38,144 bases of DNA from Spirochaetota bacterium (GTDB lineage Bacteria > Spirochaetota > Spirochaetia > Treponematales > Treponemataceae): assembly GCA_023398165.1 (NCBI GenBank), contig JAEWSQ010000010.1:1-38144 (forward strand), in the 5' to 3' direction. The notes below the pieces were generated by a model. The model was given only the letters and a program-made list of their open reading frames with translations, made no database searches and was not told where the DNA came from. Below are positions 1 to 8,881 of this stretch, one piece after another. Each line of letters opens with the position of its first letter. Position 1 is the stretch's first letter. The position numbers were made by a program, and so were the translations under genes.

Positions 1-507
1 GAAGTAATAATATGCTTTTGGAAACAACCGGACAAGTCCTATTACAAGCTCTTTTGACTTCTTCTGGCTTTCCTCATCGTCTCCTATTTCTGTTGCAATT
101 ACGCCTGTATTTCCTGTCTTCCATTGAGACGGATGTATTTTTAAAAATATGTTCATGCCGTTTTTATACAGCACATATGAAGGATCTTTATGTACCGCAA
201 CGGCAGAACTCTGAGAAATGCCGGCAGCTTGAAAACCGGTGCTTCCCTGTCTTTTTTCTTTTTGAAAGGGATCACGAGGAGAGTTTTGATCTTTTGCTGA
301 CACCAGGGAAGAATTTTCAGCGCAGCATTTTTCCGTAAGTCTTTTATACGCCTTACAGACCTCTGCAAACAAAAAGTGATTCTTTACCGCATCTTCATCA
401 CTCGATGTGTCAGGATGCAGATCTTTAACCCGCTGCCGGTATGCTTTTTTTATGAGACTGATATCAGCTGTTTCTGCAATGCCTAAAATCTTATAGTCGC
501 TGATCAT
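1..507 (-). CDS. J-domain (DnaJ-like) protein, 3' end outside window
   Basis: The frame is open from an ATG at 507 to the left edge, so the protein is C-terminally incomplete (169 codons seen). Residues 1 to about 65 form a J domain: helix II residues, then the HPD signature at residues 31-33 (DLHPDT), then a third helix. J domains stimulate the ATPase of Hsp70 (DnaK). After it comes a low-complexity linker and a second segment that runs off the window; no glycine-rich or zinc-finger region of a full DnaJ is seen, so this is a specialised co-chaperone, not DnaJ itself. Its start lies 9 bp after the stop of the ferritin-like gene, so the two are probably co-transcribed. Family call is firm; client unknown. 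Confidence 0.8.
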   Translation of the reverse strand, partial: MISDYKILGIAETADISLIKKAYRQRVKDLHPDTSSDEDAVKNHFLFAEVCKAYKRLTEKCCAENSSLVSAKDQNSPRDPFQKEKRQGSTGFQAAGISQSSAVAVHKDPSYVLYKNGMNIFLKIHPSQWKTGNTGVIATEIGDDEESQKKSKELVIGLVRLFPKAYYYF

Positions 508-516
508 CGGCCCGTC

Positions 517-828
517 TTACTTTTTCTTCTTCATCTTTTGAATTTCTTCTTCAACCTCTTGCGCACCCTCTTTATAAAACTTCTCTTCTTCAGGATCAAG
601 TTCTTTTAAAAGGCGTAAAAACTCGCCGGCATGGACGCGCTCTTCATCGGCAATATCAACTAAAACTTCCTTAGCGAGTTTATTGTCGGTGGATTCAGAA
701 AGCTGCATATAAAGCTGAATTGCCTCATACTCAGCGGCGATCATAAAACGGATGGAACGTACAAGTTCTGCATCGCTCAGCTTACGGTCGTTTTTTAATC
801 CTGCAAAGGGTTTTACAAAATCGGGCAT
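517..828 (-). CDS. Encapsulated-ferritin-like (rubrerythrin-superfamily) small protein
   Basis: A 103-residue, mostly helical protein. Helix one carries AAEYEAIQLY (residues 31-40) and helix two DEERVHAGEF (61-70); the Glu residues and His66 are the E...ExxH iron ligands of a half-ferritin that must dimerise to build the di-iron site. Length and motifs fit the encapsulin-associated ferritin family, which also occurs fused to encapsulins in archaea; the role would be iron or peroxide handling in the cytoplasm. No encapsulin gene is adjacent. The tail is very rich in Glu and Lys. A strong GGAGG lies 6 bp before the ATG. Probably the first gene of a two-gene unit with the J-domain protein. Classical rubrerythrin is excluded because there is no rubredoxin domain. 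Confidence 0.8.
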   Translation of the reverse strand: MPDFVKPFAGLKNDRKLSDAELVRSIRFMIAAEYEAIQLYMQLSESTDNKLAKEVLVDIADEERVHAGEFLRLLKELDPEEEKFYKEGAQEVEEEIQKMKKKK

Positions 829-914
829 AGTGAACCTCCAAAAATAAGATTGTATCAGTATACACCGAATTCACACTCTAAGGTGTAATAAAGCAGACTG
901 AGGTGAAAAAAAGT

Positions 915-1991
915 TTACTCTTTTACCAGGCAAAAAGGATTCTGAGCAGAATATACGTTATCAAAGAAACCCATATAGGGAATATCTTTAGTAATGCACT
1001 CAATGCGGTAATCCGAGTATTCATCGTATGTAATACCGCCTTCCGCTGTTATCATATAATGCAGATAATTCAAAAAGCCTTCCATTTCAATGAGCTTCAG
1101 GAAAAACGGCAGCCTTTCGAGCCAGACACGAAGCAGGGTGTTTTCAGATTTGTAGCCGTCTACTATCATACCGAAGTAATCATCCATATAGGCTTTTCTC
1201 TTTTGCGCATCTCCTTCGAATCTGCACCAGCCGACACCCTTTGACCATGCATCCGCCAAATCGTACATAAACCAGCAGTATGCGCTGTCGTCAAAATCAA
1301 AGGCGGTAATATTTCCGTTTTCATAATCTATACAGAAGTTTCCGTCGTTGAAGTCCGCATGAATTAAGCCGTAAGCATCTTTATCTTTCGGAAGCTTTTG
1401 AGCCTCATCGCACAGGTGTAAAAACTTTTCTTTAACTGCGCTCAGTTCAGGGGGAATGTACTTTTCTATAAAGTTATTCTTCATGGCAGTAATCCATTCC
1501 GGCCGTTTCACATCGTCACTGAGCGGTTCATACTTCTGTGTTACCCGGTGCATATGCCCGAGTATTTTCCCGTAGTTATAAAAATATTCACCAATGGAAA
1601 CACCGTCCCGGTAGCGGTAGTTGTTTGCAGGAAGGCTTATTCCTTTTGCTTTTGTAAAAACAACAGTATAGAATTCATTTCCCTGAGCTTCAATTTTTTC
1701 TGCATAATTTCCGTTATGAGATGTAATGGGATTACTTACGCTCACACCGTTGTCAAAAAGAAACTGCACAAAGTGTGTCTCCGCAAGAACATCGTTAAAA
1801 CTGCGGTCTTTCCGGAATGTTATGCGGACAACCAATTCCGTACTGTCTTTTTTGTACATGAATATAATATTCTGACAGCCGTCATGACCGTCAAGCAGTT
1901 TAAAACAGGTCTTATCAAGATCATATAAATCACCGATTTTCTGTACAACTTCCTCTTTTACAATTTTTATTGCCTCTTCTCTTACAATCAC
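915..1991 (-). CDS. APH/choline-kinase family phosphotransferase
   Basis: 358 residues with the aminoglycoside phosphotransferase fold. The Brenner-type catalytic motif is HADFNDGN (His211, Asp213, Asn218) and the metal-binding motif is FDFDD (Asp232). Members phosphorylate aminoglycosides, choline, homoserine or other small alcohols with ATP; the long C-terminal part and the acidic FDFDD are more like the homoserine-kinase/choline-kinase side, so resistance should not be assumed. The start is a GTG, chosen because AGGAG lies about 9 bp upstream; the next ATG is inside the N-lobe. Only 2 bp separate it from the HEAT-like gene, so translation is likely coupled. Substrate unknown. Confidence 0.8.
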   Translation of the reverse strand: MIVREEAIKIVKEEVVQKIGDLYDLDKTCFKLLDGHDGCQNIIFMYKKDSTELVVRITFRKDRSFNDVLAETHFVQFLFDNGVSVSNPITSHNGNYAEKIEAQGNEFYTVVFTKAKGISLPANNYRYRDGVSIGEYFYNYGKILGHMHRVTQKYEPLSDDVKRPEWITAMKNNFIEKYIPPELSAVKEKFLHLCDEAQKLPKDKDAYGLIHADFNDGNFCIDYENGNITAFDFDDSAYCWFMYDLADAWSKGVGWCRFEGDAQKRKAYMDDYFGMIVDGYKSENTLLRVWLERLPFFLKLIEMEGFLNYLHYMITAEGGITYDEYSDYRIECITKDIPYMGFFDNVYSAQNPFCLVKE

Positions 1992-1993
1992 TG

Positions 1994-2620
1994 TTAAAGC
2001 TCCTGAATTTTTTTTATTACCTTCTGCAGACGCTTCGTCTGACTCTCAGTTAAATCTAAGACCCTCTTCTCCAGCACACCGAGGAATTCTTTTCTATTCT
2101 TTTGAGTTATGCAGATAAGGGTTCTTTCTGCATGCTGACAGATTTCCTTCGGCCTGCATGTTTGAAAGTGTTTTAGTAATAGAGGGAATAATTTCTTTTC
2201 ATATTCCATCTGTGCACTGCAAAGCGAGGCAAATACAGTTATGCTGGTATCAATTGTTATGACGCTTCCTTTTTCATATGCTTTTATTACAGAATCAATT
2301 TGTGAAAAAATTTCAGAGGGCCTCAGTAATGCGGTATATGATAAGGCTGTCATCGCACCCCAGATTAACCGGTTATTTTTACTTTTTAGAAGCGAAAGGA
2401 AAACAGGTACATAGTCACAGATTAATTCTGGTTTCCGTTGTCCGATCTCATAAAGGACTTTTATACAATCATTGGCGGCAGCCTCATCTTCATTATACAA
2501 ACCGTCAGCAATCTCTTTAATTCCTTTGCTGTCTTTTTTAGCACACAATTCCTCTGCAAGCTCAATATTAGGAATTTCATCATTTCTGCCCATATTACAG
2601 GCCAGTTTTTCAATTGTCAT
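1994..2620 (-). CDS. HEAT/ARM-like helical repeat protein
   Basis: 208 residues without signal peptide or membrane segment. The sequence reads as successive pairs of amphipathic helices (for example around residues 43-65, 68-95 and 100-125), as in HEAT or armadillo solenoids, which normally act as protein-binding scaffolds. The ATG follows AGGAGG at good spacing. It is the first gene of a tight pair with the APH-fold kinase 2 bp downstream, which suggests a shared function, possibly as a partner of that enzyme. I recognise the fold type only, not a named family. Confidence 0.65.
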   Translation of the reverse strand: MTIEKLACNMGRNDEIPNIELAEELCAKKDSKGIKEIADGLYNEDEAAANDCIKVLYEIGQRKPELICDYVPVFLSLLKSKNNRLIWGAMTALSYTALLRPSEIFSQIDSVIKAYEKGSVITIDTSITVFASLCSAQMEYEKKLFPLLLKHFQTCRPKEICQHAERTLICITQKNRKEFLGVLEKRVLDLTESQTKRLQKVIKKIQEL

Positions 2621-2658
2621 AACTCCTCCTAATCGAGATAATCCTGAATATAAACGGA

Positions 2659-3444
2659 TTAAAGTTTTTCTCCAGTTACCTGCATTTGAAACGTATTGTC
2701 TGTTGCTAGCTCTCCCTTATTAAAATTTCCATATGCACCGGTTACAGTCATGCCGTATTTCTTATAAATCGTTCTTATCTCATCAATTGAATAGAGACGT
2801 ATGGGATCGCAGTAAAGTTCCTTCTGTCTCTGCACGGGTTTTCCGTATTCTAAATCCATACCGCCGAAATACATTGTATTCGTCTCTTTATTCCAGGTTA
2901 AATCGGCAAGCGCCATGGATTTTTCACCATACTGCCAGTTCCGGACGGGAAAGTGTTTTTCCGCATAAGAGGCATTCCCTAGATCCATGAAGTGCTTTCC
3001 GCCTTTTTTTAATGCCTTTGCTGCAGCGGAAAATACTTTTTCATTTTCATTATCATCTTCCAAATACCCGATGGCGCCGTCAGCCATATTAAGCACTACA
3101 TCAAATTCATTTTCAAACGAAATATCCCGTACATCCATGCAGTAATAACTGTTGTTGATTCCTGCTTCTTTTGCCTGACGCTTTGCTTCTTCAATGTAGT
3201 CTTTGGTAATATCAACTCCGGTAACAGAAAAACCTCTTTTACCAAGCTCCAAAGAATGGCGGCCGAACCCGCAGGCAAGGTCGAGAATTCTCTCGTTTCC
3301 TCTTAGGTTAAGTACTTCGCAGATAAAATCAACCTGGTCTTTTGTTTCTTCAACCCAGGACTGTTCCTGAATGCAGAGAGTCCAAATTTTTTTATACCAC
3401 TGCTTGTCGGACTGAAATACTCTCTTTACATCGTTGTTATACAT
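2659..3444 (-). CDS. Class I SAM-dependent methyltransferase
   Basis: 261 residues. Motif I is ILDLACGFGRHSLEL, followed by GVDIT (motif post I) and a DVRDISFENEFDVVLNM segment, so SAM binding is clear. Closest in style are small-molecule methyltransferases with a beta-rich C-terminal lid. The start used is the ATG at 3444 with GGAGG 5 bp upstream; a longer frame to 3504 has no ribosome-binding site. The first 19 bases overlap the end of the isochorismatase-fold gene, so the two are translationally coupled. Substrate unknown. Confidence 0.8.
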   Translation of the reverse strand: MYNNDVKRVFQSDKQWYKKIWTLCIQEQSWVEETKDQVDFICEVLNLRGNERILDLACGFGRHSLELGKRGFSVTGVDITKDYIEEAKRQAKEAGINNSYYCMDVRDISFENEFDVVLNMADGAIGYLEDDNENEKVFSAAAKALKKGGKHFMDLGNASYAEKHFPVRNWQYGEKSMALADLTWNKETNTMYFGGMDLEYGKPVQRQKELYCDPIRLYSIDEIRTIYKKYGMTVTGAYGNFNKGELATDNTFQMQVTGEKL

Positions 3445-3977
3445 AATTCCTCCGTATTTATAACCGAAGCAAATGTACCATTTAAAGCTGCAATATATGA
3501 GCACTGAACATCTTCCGCTTCCACTGTTTCATTTTTATAGGTAAGTTTTTTTGCTGCACAGCAGTCTCCAAGTACGGTAGATGTGTAGCCTAAATCAAAA
3601 GCAGCTCTCACGGTAGTATCGACACACATATGAGTCATCATGCTCGTGAAAACAAGATTGGTTACACCGTTTTTCTTAAGAAGATCATGAAGACCAGTTT
3701 CTCTAAAACTGTTAGGAAAGTGCTTTTGAAGAATAATTTCACCTTCAAGAGGTTTTACACCTTCATAAATTTCCGCCCCTTTTGTTCCGGGCAGAAAAAA
3801 AGAGGCACCGGGTTTTAAGGCTATATGCTGAATATAAATAATGAGCTCTTTATTCTTTCTGAAGAGGTCAAGAACTTTTTTACAGTTGCAGGCGGCTTCC
3901 GTACTCTTATGAAGTTCCATTGTACCGCCGGGAAAATAATCATTCTGTATATCAATAATTATCAGCGCTTTTTTCAT
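3426..3977 (-). CDS. Isochorismatase-family cysteine hydrolase
   Basis: 183 residues, full length for the family. The catalytic triad is visible: Asp9 (IDIQND), Lys85 (LQKHFPNSF) and Cys118 (MTHMCVDTTVR). The family hydrolyses amides or vinyl ethers such as nicotinamide, ureido compounds or isochorismate; the substrate cannot be read here. It is cytoplasmic, with no signal peptide. The 3' end overlaps the methyltransferase gene by 19 bp, indicating one transcript. Confidence 0.85.
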   Translation of the reverse strand: MKKALIIIDIQNDYFPGGTMELHKSTEAACNCKKVLDLFRKNKELIIYIQHIALKPGASFFLPGTKGAEIYEGVKPLEGEIILQKHFPNSFRETGLHDLLKKNGVTNLVFTSMMTHMCVDTTVRAAFDLGYTSTVLGDCCAAKKLTYKNETVEAEDVQCSYIAALNGTFASVINTEELCITTM

Positions 3978-4024
3978 GTTATTATTCCTCTGCTTCTATA
4001 TTTTAACAAGTAACAGCATGCTTG

Positions 4025-5113
4025 TCATTCATTTTTTAATAATCCTTCGACCCACTCTCTTTTATCCCATAATGCGCAGCCGAGTGAAGTCTCGTGAAGT
4101 TCATCATGATGTTCCCGAATAGCGGATAATACCGGCGATTTTAAAGCCTCTTTTAAACTCATAACAGCACTTGTGTCGCCGAATGGAGCAAAGGGACAGG
4201 CTTCGAGTCTGCCGTCGGGAGCAACATGAACAAAACCCCGCCCTGCAGAGAGGCATCCGCCGAATTGATCCTCATCTCCGGGAAACGCCAGAAAAAGTTT
4301 TTTAATAGTCTTCCGGTAAAGCTCCAATGTATAAAGCATTTCTTTTCTTTCTTCTACTGATATACATAATTCCTGTGTGCCTTCTTCCACAGGCGTGTAT
4401 TCATTATAGAAAAATAAAGCAGCTCCATCTGATGAAAGAGAAGAAATAAAATCCGCTGATATAACTTCCTCCAGATTCTGTTTCATAACAGTGAACGATA
4501 AACCAAAGAAGATGCCGTTTTTTTGTAAGAGCTGCATTTTTCCGGAAGCGGATTCATACACGCCCTTTCCCCGTCTGCTGTCGGTTAAGGCGCTTCTGCC
4601 TTCTATGCTGAGTATGGGAAATATGTTCTTATACTTTTTAAACTGACTGATAATCTCCCCGTCAATTAGAGTCCCGTTTGTAAATACAGGAAATATTACA
4701 GAAGGATTTTCACGGGCAAACGAGAAAATATCAGATGAACGGACAAGGGGCTCTCCTCCCGCGATGAGCATAAATGAAACCCCGAGATCAGCTCCTTCCC
4801 TTACAACACGGGAAAGATTTTGAGCATCTAATTCATTCCCCCTTCCCTCTTTTTTTTCACGCTCAAGCGTCGCATGAGAATAGCAGCCCCTGCAGGAGAG
4901 ATTGCATTTTCGTGTTATACTTATAATCATAAAGGCAGGAACCGGAATATTTTTTTTGGTATATGAGGCTCTCCGTCTCTTTGCCTCCGCCTGATATAAT
5001 GCGATGCGTAAGAATGATAATAAATATACAGGATATTTCCGGGCTATACCGGCGGCATCCCAGACGAGACTTGCAATGCTCTTATTCATGAGATCGAGAT
5101 ATTTTTTATCCAT
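4025..5113 (-). CDS. Radical SAM protein with SPASM-like C-terminus
   Basis: 362 residues. The 4Fe-4S cluster motif CxxxCxxC is Cys70, Cys74 and Cys77 (CNLSCRGC), followed by the GGEP motif near residue 120 that binds the SAM amino group. The C-terminus has further cysteines (287, 306 and 346) around a GGCLSAGRGFVHV stretch, as in SPASM/twitch enzymes that hold auxiliary clusters for peptide or cofactor maturation. An N-terminal helical stretch of about 60 residues precedes the barrel. No precursor peptide gene is evident next to it. The start has no clear Shine-Dalgarno, so the N-terminus is less certain. Reaction unknown. Confidence 0.82.
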   Translation of the reverse strand: MDKKYLDLMNKSIASLVWDAAGIARKYPVYLLSFLRIALYQAEAKRRRASYTKKNIPVPAFMIISITRKCNLSCRGCYSHATLEREKKEGRGNELDAQNLSRVVREGADLGVSFMLIAGGEPLVRSSDIFSFARENPSVIFPVFTNGTLIDGEIISQFKKYKNIFPILSIEGRSALTDSRRGKGVYESASGKMQLLQKNGIFFGLSFTVMKQNLEEVISADFISSLSSDGAALFFYNEYTPVEEGTQELCISVEERKEMLYTLELYRKTIKKLFLAFPGDEDQFGGCLSAGRGFVHVAPDGRLEACPFAPFGDTSAVMSLKEALKSPVLSAIREHHDELHETSLGCALWDKREWVEGLLKNE

Positions 5114-5285
5114 TTGCAGTACTTTGACCTAATTATGCAGGGCTGTCAATATACGTAATAATCTGCCCGTTCTGCACTTTGCCTTTAGCATGTTCCTCTT
5201 ACTATAGTTTCTCATCTGCTAAGACAACCTTGGACGGGAGATCTGTTACACTTTAAGTAATAATTAGTTTAGATTTATTGGTTAT

Positions 5286-6356
5286 TTACCTCCCCATTCG
5301 TATAAACTCCATTGCCCTCTCTAATGTTCCGTCCCTGCCGGCATCTATGTCTTCTTTACTATTTATAGATACAATGTGCGGATATATTCCGACACCTTCA
5401 TAACTTTTACCCTGCGCATCCCGGTAGTCGCCTATGCTCACTGTGTACAGCCACCCGTTAAGCAGCTCACGCGGCATAGCATCAGAAATTGCCCCGGAAG
5501 TCGCATTCCCGATCTGAGTCACATTGCTGTTTTGACGCATTGCCATGGTAAATGTCTCTGCTGCACTAATTGCCCAGCGGTCAGTAAGAAGAACAACAGG
5601 TTTCGTAAACTGAAACTCCCCTTCCGGTTCAACGTACCACTCATTACCTTCATCAAAATCGTCATGGGAAGGGCCGTTCCTAAACCTGCTTGTCATATAC
5701 AGCTTTTTTTCAGATGCAAAACATCCGGCTATATATTTACCTTCCTGATCTCTTCCTCCCTCATTATTGCGCACATCAACAATAATACCGGTGCAGTCTT
5801 TACATGCGCGAAGAAAATCCTTTATTACAAGTTTAAGTTCCATGAGTCCGTTTTCAAAACCTGAAAAATATATATACCCGATATCATTCCCGATGATCCC
5901 CCAAAAACCTCTATATACACCCATAGATGCAGGAGAAAACAATTTATATTCTGAGAGGTATGAAGAAAGAACAAGACCTGCATTAAACAGATTATTATTT
6001 CCAAGACTTCCATATATACAGCTGTGATACGAAGTAAAGTTCTCGTTATTTGTATACAGCGCAACATGATTATCGTTAAGCTCATCAAGCATTTTTGTAA
6101 TAACCGTAAAAAACTCCTCATCGCACATGCCCTCATAAATTTGAGACCTGTAACGCACATAGCAGTCATCCCAATCAATGTTCTTTACTAAAAAGAGCCC
6201 GTATAACCGGTCAAAATCATTCCACAGAACTTCAAAATTCTGTACCGGTGTATTTTCAAGAATTTTTCCGATTAACAGATATTTACATGAACATAGAAGT
6301 AAGACTACCGTAAAGATACATACAATACTCAGTCTTTTTAAGAACTTGTTTTTCAT
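5286..6356 (-). CDS. S41-family (tricorn/CPP-like) lipoprotein peptidase
   Basis: 356 residues. The N-terminus is a lipoprotein signal: KNKFLKR, a hydrophobic run, then LLCSC with Cys24 as the probable lipidated residue. The S41 core shows VDVRNNEGG (195-201) and the nucleophile region TDRWAISAAETF (Ser264, Glu267); His97 in NDNHVAL matches the tricorn-type Ser-His arrangement, not the Ser-Lys dyad of CtpA. No PDZ domain is apparent. It is expected to act in the periplasm on peptides or envelope proteins. Its start overlaps the upstream outer-membrane-like gene by ATGA, so the two are coupled. Confidence 0.8.
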   Translation of the reverse strand: MKNKFLKRLSIVCIFTVVLLLCSCKYLLIGKILENTPVQNFEVLWNDFDRLYGLFLVKNIDWDDCYVRYRSQIYEGMCDEEFFTVITKMLDELNDNHVALYTNNENFTSYHSCIYGSLGNNNLFNAGLVLSSYLSEYKLFSPASMGVYRGFWGIIGNDIGYIYFSGFENGLMELKLVIKDFLRACKDCTGIIVDVRNNEGGRDQEGKYIAGCFASEKKLYMTSRFRNGPSHDDFDEGNEWYVEPEGEFQFTKPVVLLTDRWAISAAETFTMAMRQNSNVTQIGNATSGAISDAMPRELLNGWLYTVSIGDYRDAQGKSYEGVGIYPHIVSINSKEDIDAGRDGTLERAMEFIRMGR

Positions 6357-7180
6357 AGTTTTACCCCGAATGTAAAGTTGTTGTTTATAATGGTGATATC
6401 GTTTGGAAGAGCATAATGAAGCCAGTTAAAGGTATAGCCTGTACAAAGCGCCATTTGAGGAGTTAATTGATACGAATATGAAATACCGCATTGAACATCC
6501 TGAAATGTATTTACAAAAGCAAAACGTGTCCCTTTTTTAAAAAACCCATAGGTGTATGTTCTGTCCGGCATTGTCGGATCTGAACTATAGGGAAGACGGG
6601 TGACGGCTGCTGTCAGCGGAAAGGAAGCAGACATTTCCAGCTTGTGTTTAGTATGAATGCAGCACTCGTAACGTGATTCCAGATTAAGAGCAATAACATT
6701 CATCATTCCATGCTGCTGCTCGCTTAAGGAATACCGTAAAAGTTCTTTGACATTCACTCCAACATCAATGAAGGCTTCATTCTGCACAGTCTTAGCTGCA
6801 GGAATTCTAAACAGAAAACCAATAGTTAGAGATCCTCCTAAGTTGTTATATTCAATTTCTCTGATAATACTCTCTCGTTCGCCTTTATCATTAATCCAGG
6901 AAACAGCAAGCTTATTTTGTCCGAGTTCATCGGGATACAGCCAATCATACGCAAACATGCCTCCGGCATAAAAAATATGACGGGGCTTATTATCCCGGTA
7001 TCCTATTTCTGCTGTAATTCCGCTGGAGTTTAAAACCAGCGGAGAGGCATGGAGATCCAGCATTACCATCCGTGAGAAACCTGCATTGAAATAAAATTCC
7101 TGTGCGCTTATGCAAGCACAGATGAAGAAAAGAACCCCGCATATACTTTTTTGCTTTATTCGGTTTTTAAGAATATTCAT
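6353..7180 (-). CDS. Predicted outer-membrane beta-barrel-like protein
   Basis: 275 residues with a Sec signal peptide ending at ISAQEFYF. The mature part alternates polar and hydrophobic residues, is rich in Tyr, Phe and Gly, and ends in FTFGVKL, the kind of C-terminal strand used for outer-membrane insertion. No named family recognised. The ATG has AGGAG just upstream. The stop overlaps the S41 protease start (TGA/ATG, 4 bp), so barrel and protease are made together. The leader upstream holds several inverted repeats (see 7200-7287). Confidence 0.6.
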   Translation of the reverse strand: MNILKNRIKQKSICGVLFFICACISAQEFYFNAGFSRMVMLDLHASPLVLNSSGITAEIGYRDNKPRHIFYAGGMFAYDWLYPDELGQNKLAVSWINDKGERESIIREIEYNNLGGSLTIGFLFRIPAAKTVQNEAFIDVGVNVKELLRYSLSEQQHGMMNVIALNLESRYECCIHTKHKLEMSASFPLTAAVTRLPYSSDPTMPDRTYTYGFFKKGTRFAFVNTFQDVQCGISYSYQLTPQMALCTGYTFNWLHYALPNDITIINNNFTFGVKL

Positions 7181-7199
7181 ACTCTTCTCCTCTCTTTTA

Positions 7200-7287
7200 A
7201 ATCCGGAATAACCGGATTCTAACAGGAAAAAAAATATGCAGGTATCATCCTTTAGGATGATTTTTTGAAATTCAGCCTAAAGGATGA
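7200..7287 (-). promoter_or_regulatory. Leader with mutually exclusive stem-loops before the barrel/protease operon
   Basis: Two inverted copies of a 12-mer (TCATCCTTTAGG at 7245-7256 on plus, and on minus at 7287-7276) can pair across a 19-nt loop. One of them instead forms a short hairpin (7244-7250 with 7255-7261), followed on the plus strand by six T. A separate stem AATCCGG/CCGGATT (7200-7218) lies just before the ribosome-binding site of the barrel gene. This could be an attenuator or an operator for the LuxR-type regulator just upstream. The structure is visible; the function is inferred. Confidence 0.45.
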
Positions 7288-7308
7288 CAGATATTCCCGG
7301 AATTTTCA

Positions 7309-8199
7309 TTATTTGGAAAGTTTATTTACAAGCTGCATTTTGCTGTTTACCTTACACTTTTGGGAAATCCGCATTACATGTGTTTTTACGGTAGATTTTG
7401 AAATAAATAATTCATCAGCAATGGCTTGATAGCTTTTACCTGAGAGAATCAGCTGCAGTACTTCAAACTCGCGTACCGAAAGCCCGAAATCATCAGGCAT
7501 ATCTTCTCTTTTTATACGGGCACCGGCTGTTATGGGCAATTTTAAAAGCTGACCAAAATCTGTAATAATGCACGAACAGCTGAAAATAATGTAGTATAAG
7601 GGGACCATAACTGAACCCATTGAGAATTCGCTTAGAAAGCTGAATCTTTCTACCAGGAACATATCAATAACAAAGAAAAAAGGGATAAAGGCGGCGAGTA
7701 TAATTCCGTTTAAAAGACGGGATACCCGGGTGGAAGGGTCGCCGTTTTTATGGAAAAAAACAAAACAAAAGGCCGCATAGACTAAAGCAAGGCCCAGGAA
7801 AACAGTATAGATGAGCGAAAAAGAGAAGTTGCCTGTAAACAGCAGAACCGGATACAATAGTACAAAAATCAGCGAGATTCCTTTGACAGCCTTACCCATA
7901 ACTTTTTGAAATGGCACCTCAGAGACAGCATTAACATACAGGATTATTGATGCAAAAAAGAAAATTTCAGATAAGGGCTGAAGAATATAAAACCAGTAAG
8001 CAATACGTAAACCGGCAGCATTCGAATAATAGCCGAACAATTGAGGAATAATATGTGTGAAAAAAGCCAGCAGCAGTGCAATCCTGTAAAGATAAAGCCT
8101 GTTTTTTGCAGATGCAGCATACAAAAATCCTGAAATACAAACCGTTATTAGACCGGTCAGTATGGAAACTGCATTATAAATAAAGAAAAAATGTTTCAT
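7309..8199 (-). CDS. Membrane-anchored LuxR-type transcriptional regulator
   Basis: 296 residues. The N-terminal 220 residues contain about seven hydrophobic segments (for example MKHFFFIYNAVSILTGLI and GISLIFVLLYPVLLF), giving a 7TM-like sensor. The C-terminal about 60 residues (GLSVREFEVLQLILSGKS, then STVKTHVMRI) are a LuxR/GerE helix-turn-helix, probably on the cytoplasmic side. The protein would sense a signal in the membrane and bind DNA directly, with no kinase. Its ATG overlaps the stop of the HAD gene (ATGA). The next gene, 128 bp downstream, encodes an envelope protein and is a natural target. Confidence 0.82.
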   Translation of the reverse strand: MKHFFFIYNAVSILTGLITVCISGFLYAASAKNRLYLYRIALLLAFFTHIIPQLFGYYSNAAGLRIAYWFYILQPLSEIFFFASIILYVNAVSEVPFQKVMGKAVKGISLIFVLLYPVLLFTGNFSFSLIYTVFLGLALVYAAFCFVFFHKNGDPSTRVSRLLNGIILAAFIPFFFVIDMFLVERFSFLSEFSMGSVMVPLYYIIFSCSCIITDFGQLLKLPITAGARIKREDMPDDFGLSVREFEVLQLILSGKSYQAIADELFISKSTVKTHVMRISQKCKVNSKMQLVNKLSK

Positions 8200-8867
8200 G
8201 TAGTACCGTGCATACCGGTACTGTGCGCGGTTTCCTGAAATATGTCAATAACTGCATAAATTTCTTCCATACAACTAATAATCTTCCATCTCAAGTCTTC
8301 CGCCACTTTCTGATGCCCGTTCTTATACAAAACACAATCAGCACCCATAGCATGAGCGGCCTCGAAGTCGTGATCCATGTCGCCTACAAAGAGTATGCTT
8401 GTGCCGCTGCCGATTCTCTTTTTTAATTCGCGCGCCTTATCGGTCTTACTGACAACTGAATAATCATCGTTACCCAATACTTGCGTAAAAAATTTTTCAA
8501 GTTTTTTTTCATTCACTTGAGCATTTAAGCTATGCTGCTCCGAAGCTGACACAATGTACTGATGTATTCCCTTTTGGTAAAAGTGCTCCAGTACTTCCAA
8601 AACACCTTCTGTTAGAGGAATACGTGAAAAACCGGATTTATACAGTGCGTTATATTCTGCAGCAAGATTTACAAAATTTTCTTTTTTTAAATCAAATCCA
8701 ATATCGGTGTAGAAATTTTTTATAGGCATTTTAAATGCAGCGCGATAGACATCGAGTGTAATAGGTTTCATTCCGCGATTCTGCATAAGAGTATTTACGA
8801 TGCCGAGATTATATTCCACATCGTTTAAAATAGTACCGTTCCAGTCCCACACAACTGCTTTATACAT
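8196..8867 (-). CDS. HAD-family hydrolase (phosphoglycolate phosphatase-like)
   Basis: 223 residues. HAD motif I is VVWDWNGTI (Asp8 nucleophile; the second acidic residue of the usual DxDGT is Asn10, as in several HAD phosphatases), motif II is the IVSAS region, and motif IV is FVGDMDHD. The alpha-helical cap between motifs I and II fits subfamily IA, which removes phosphate from small metabolites. It lies between the ROK regulator (14 bp gap) and the LuxR gene (4 bp overlap), so the three are one operon; sugar-phosphate metabolism is a plausible context. Confidence 0.82.
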   Translation of the reverse strand: MYKAVVWDWNGTILNDVEYNLGIVNTLMQNRGMKPITLDVYRAAFKMPIKNFYTDIGFDLKKENFVNLAAEYNALYKSGFSRIPLTEGVLEVLEHFYQKGIHQYIVSASEQHSLNAQVNEKKLEKFFTQVLGNDDYSVVSKTDKARELKKRIGSGTSILFVGDMDHDFEAAHAMGADCVLYKNGHQKVAEDLRWKIISCMEEIYAVIDIFQETAHSTGMHGTT

Positions 8868-8881
8868 AGGTTTCCTTTTTC

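Noticed and set aside
915..1991. Aminoglycoside resistance gene
   Set aside because: The fold is shared with choline and homoserine kinases and the sequence is not close to any resistance enzyme I recognise; called only at family level.
5376..5864. Plus-strand open frame of 162 codons
   Set aside because: It lies wholly inside the S41 protease gene, has no ribosome-binding site, and its translation lacks any domain pattern.
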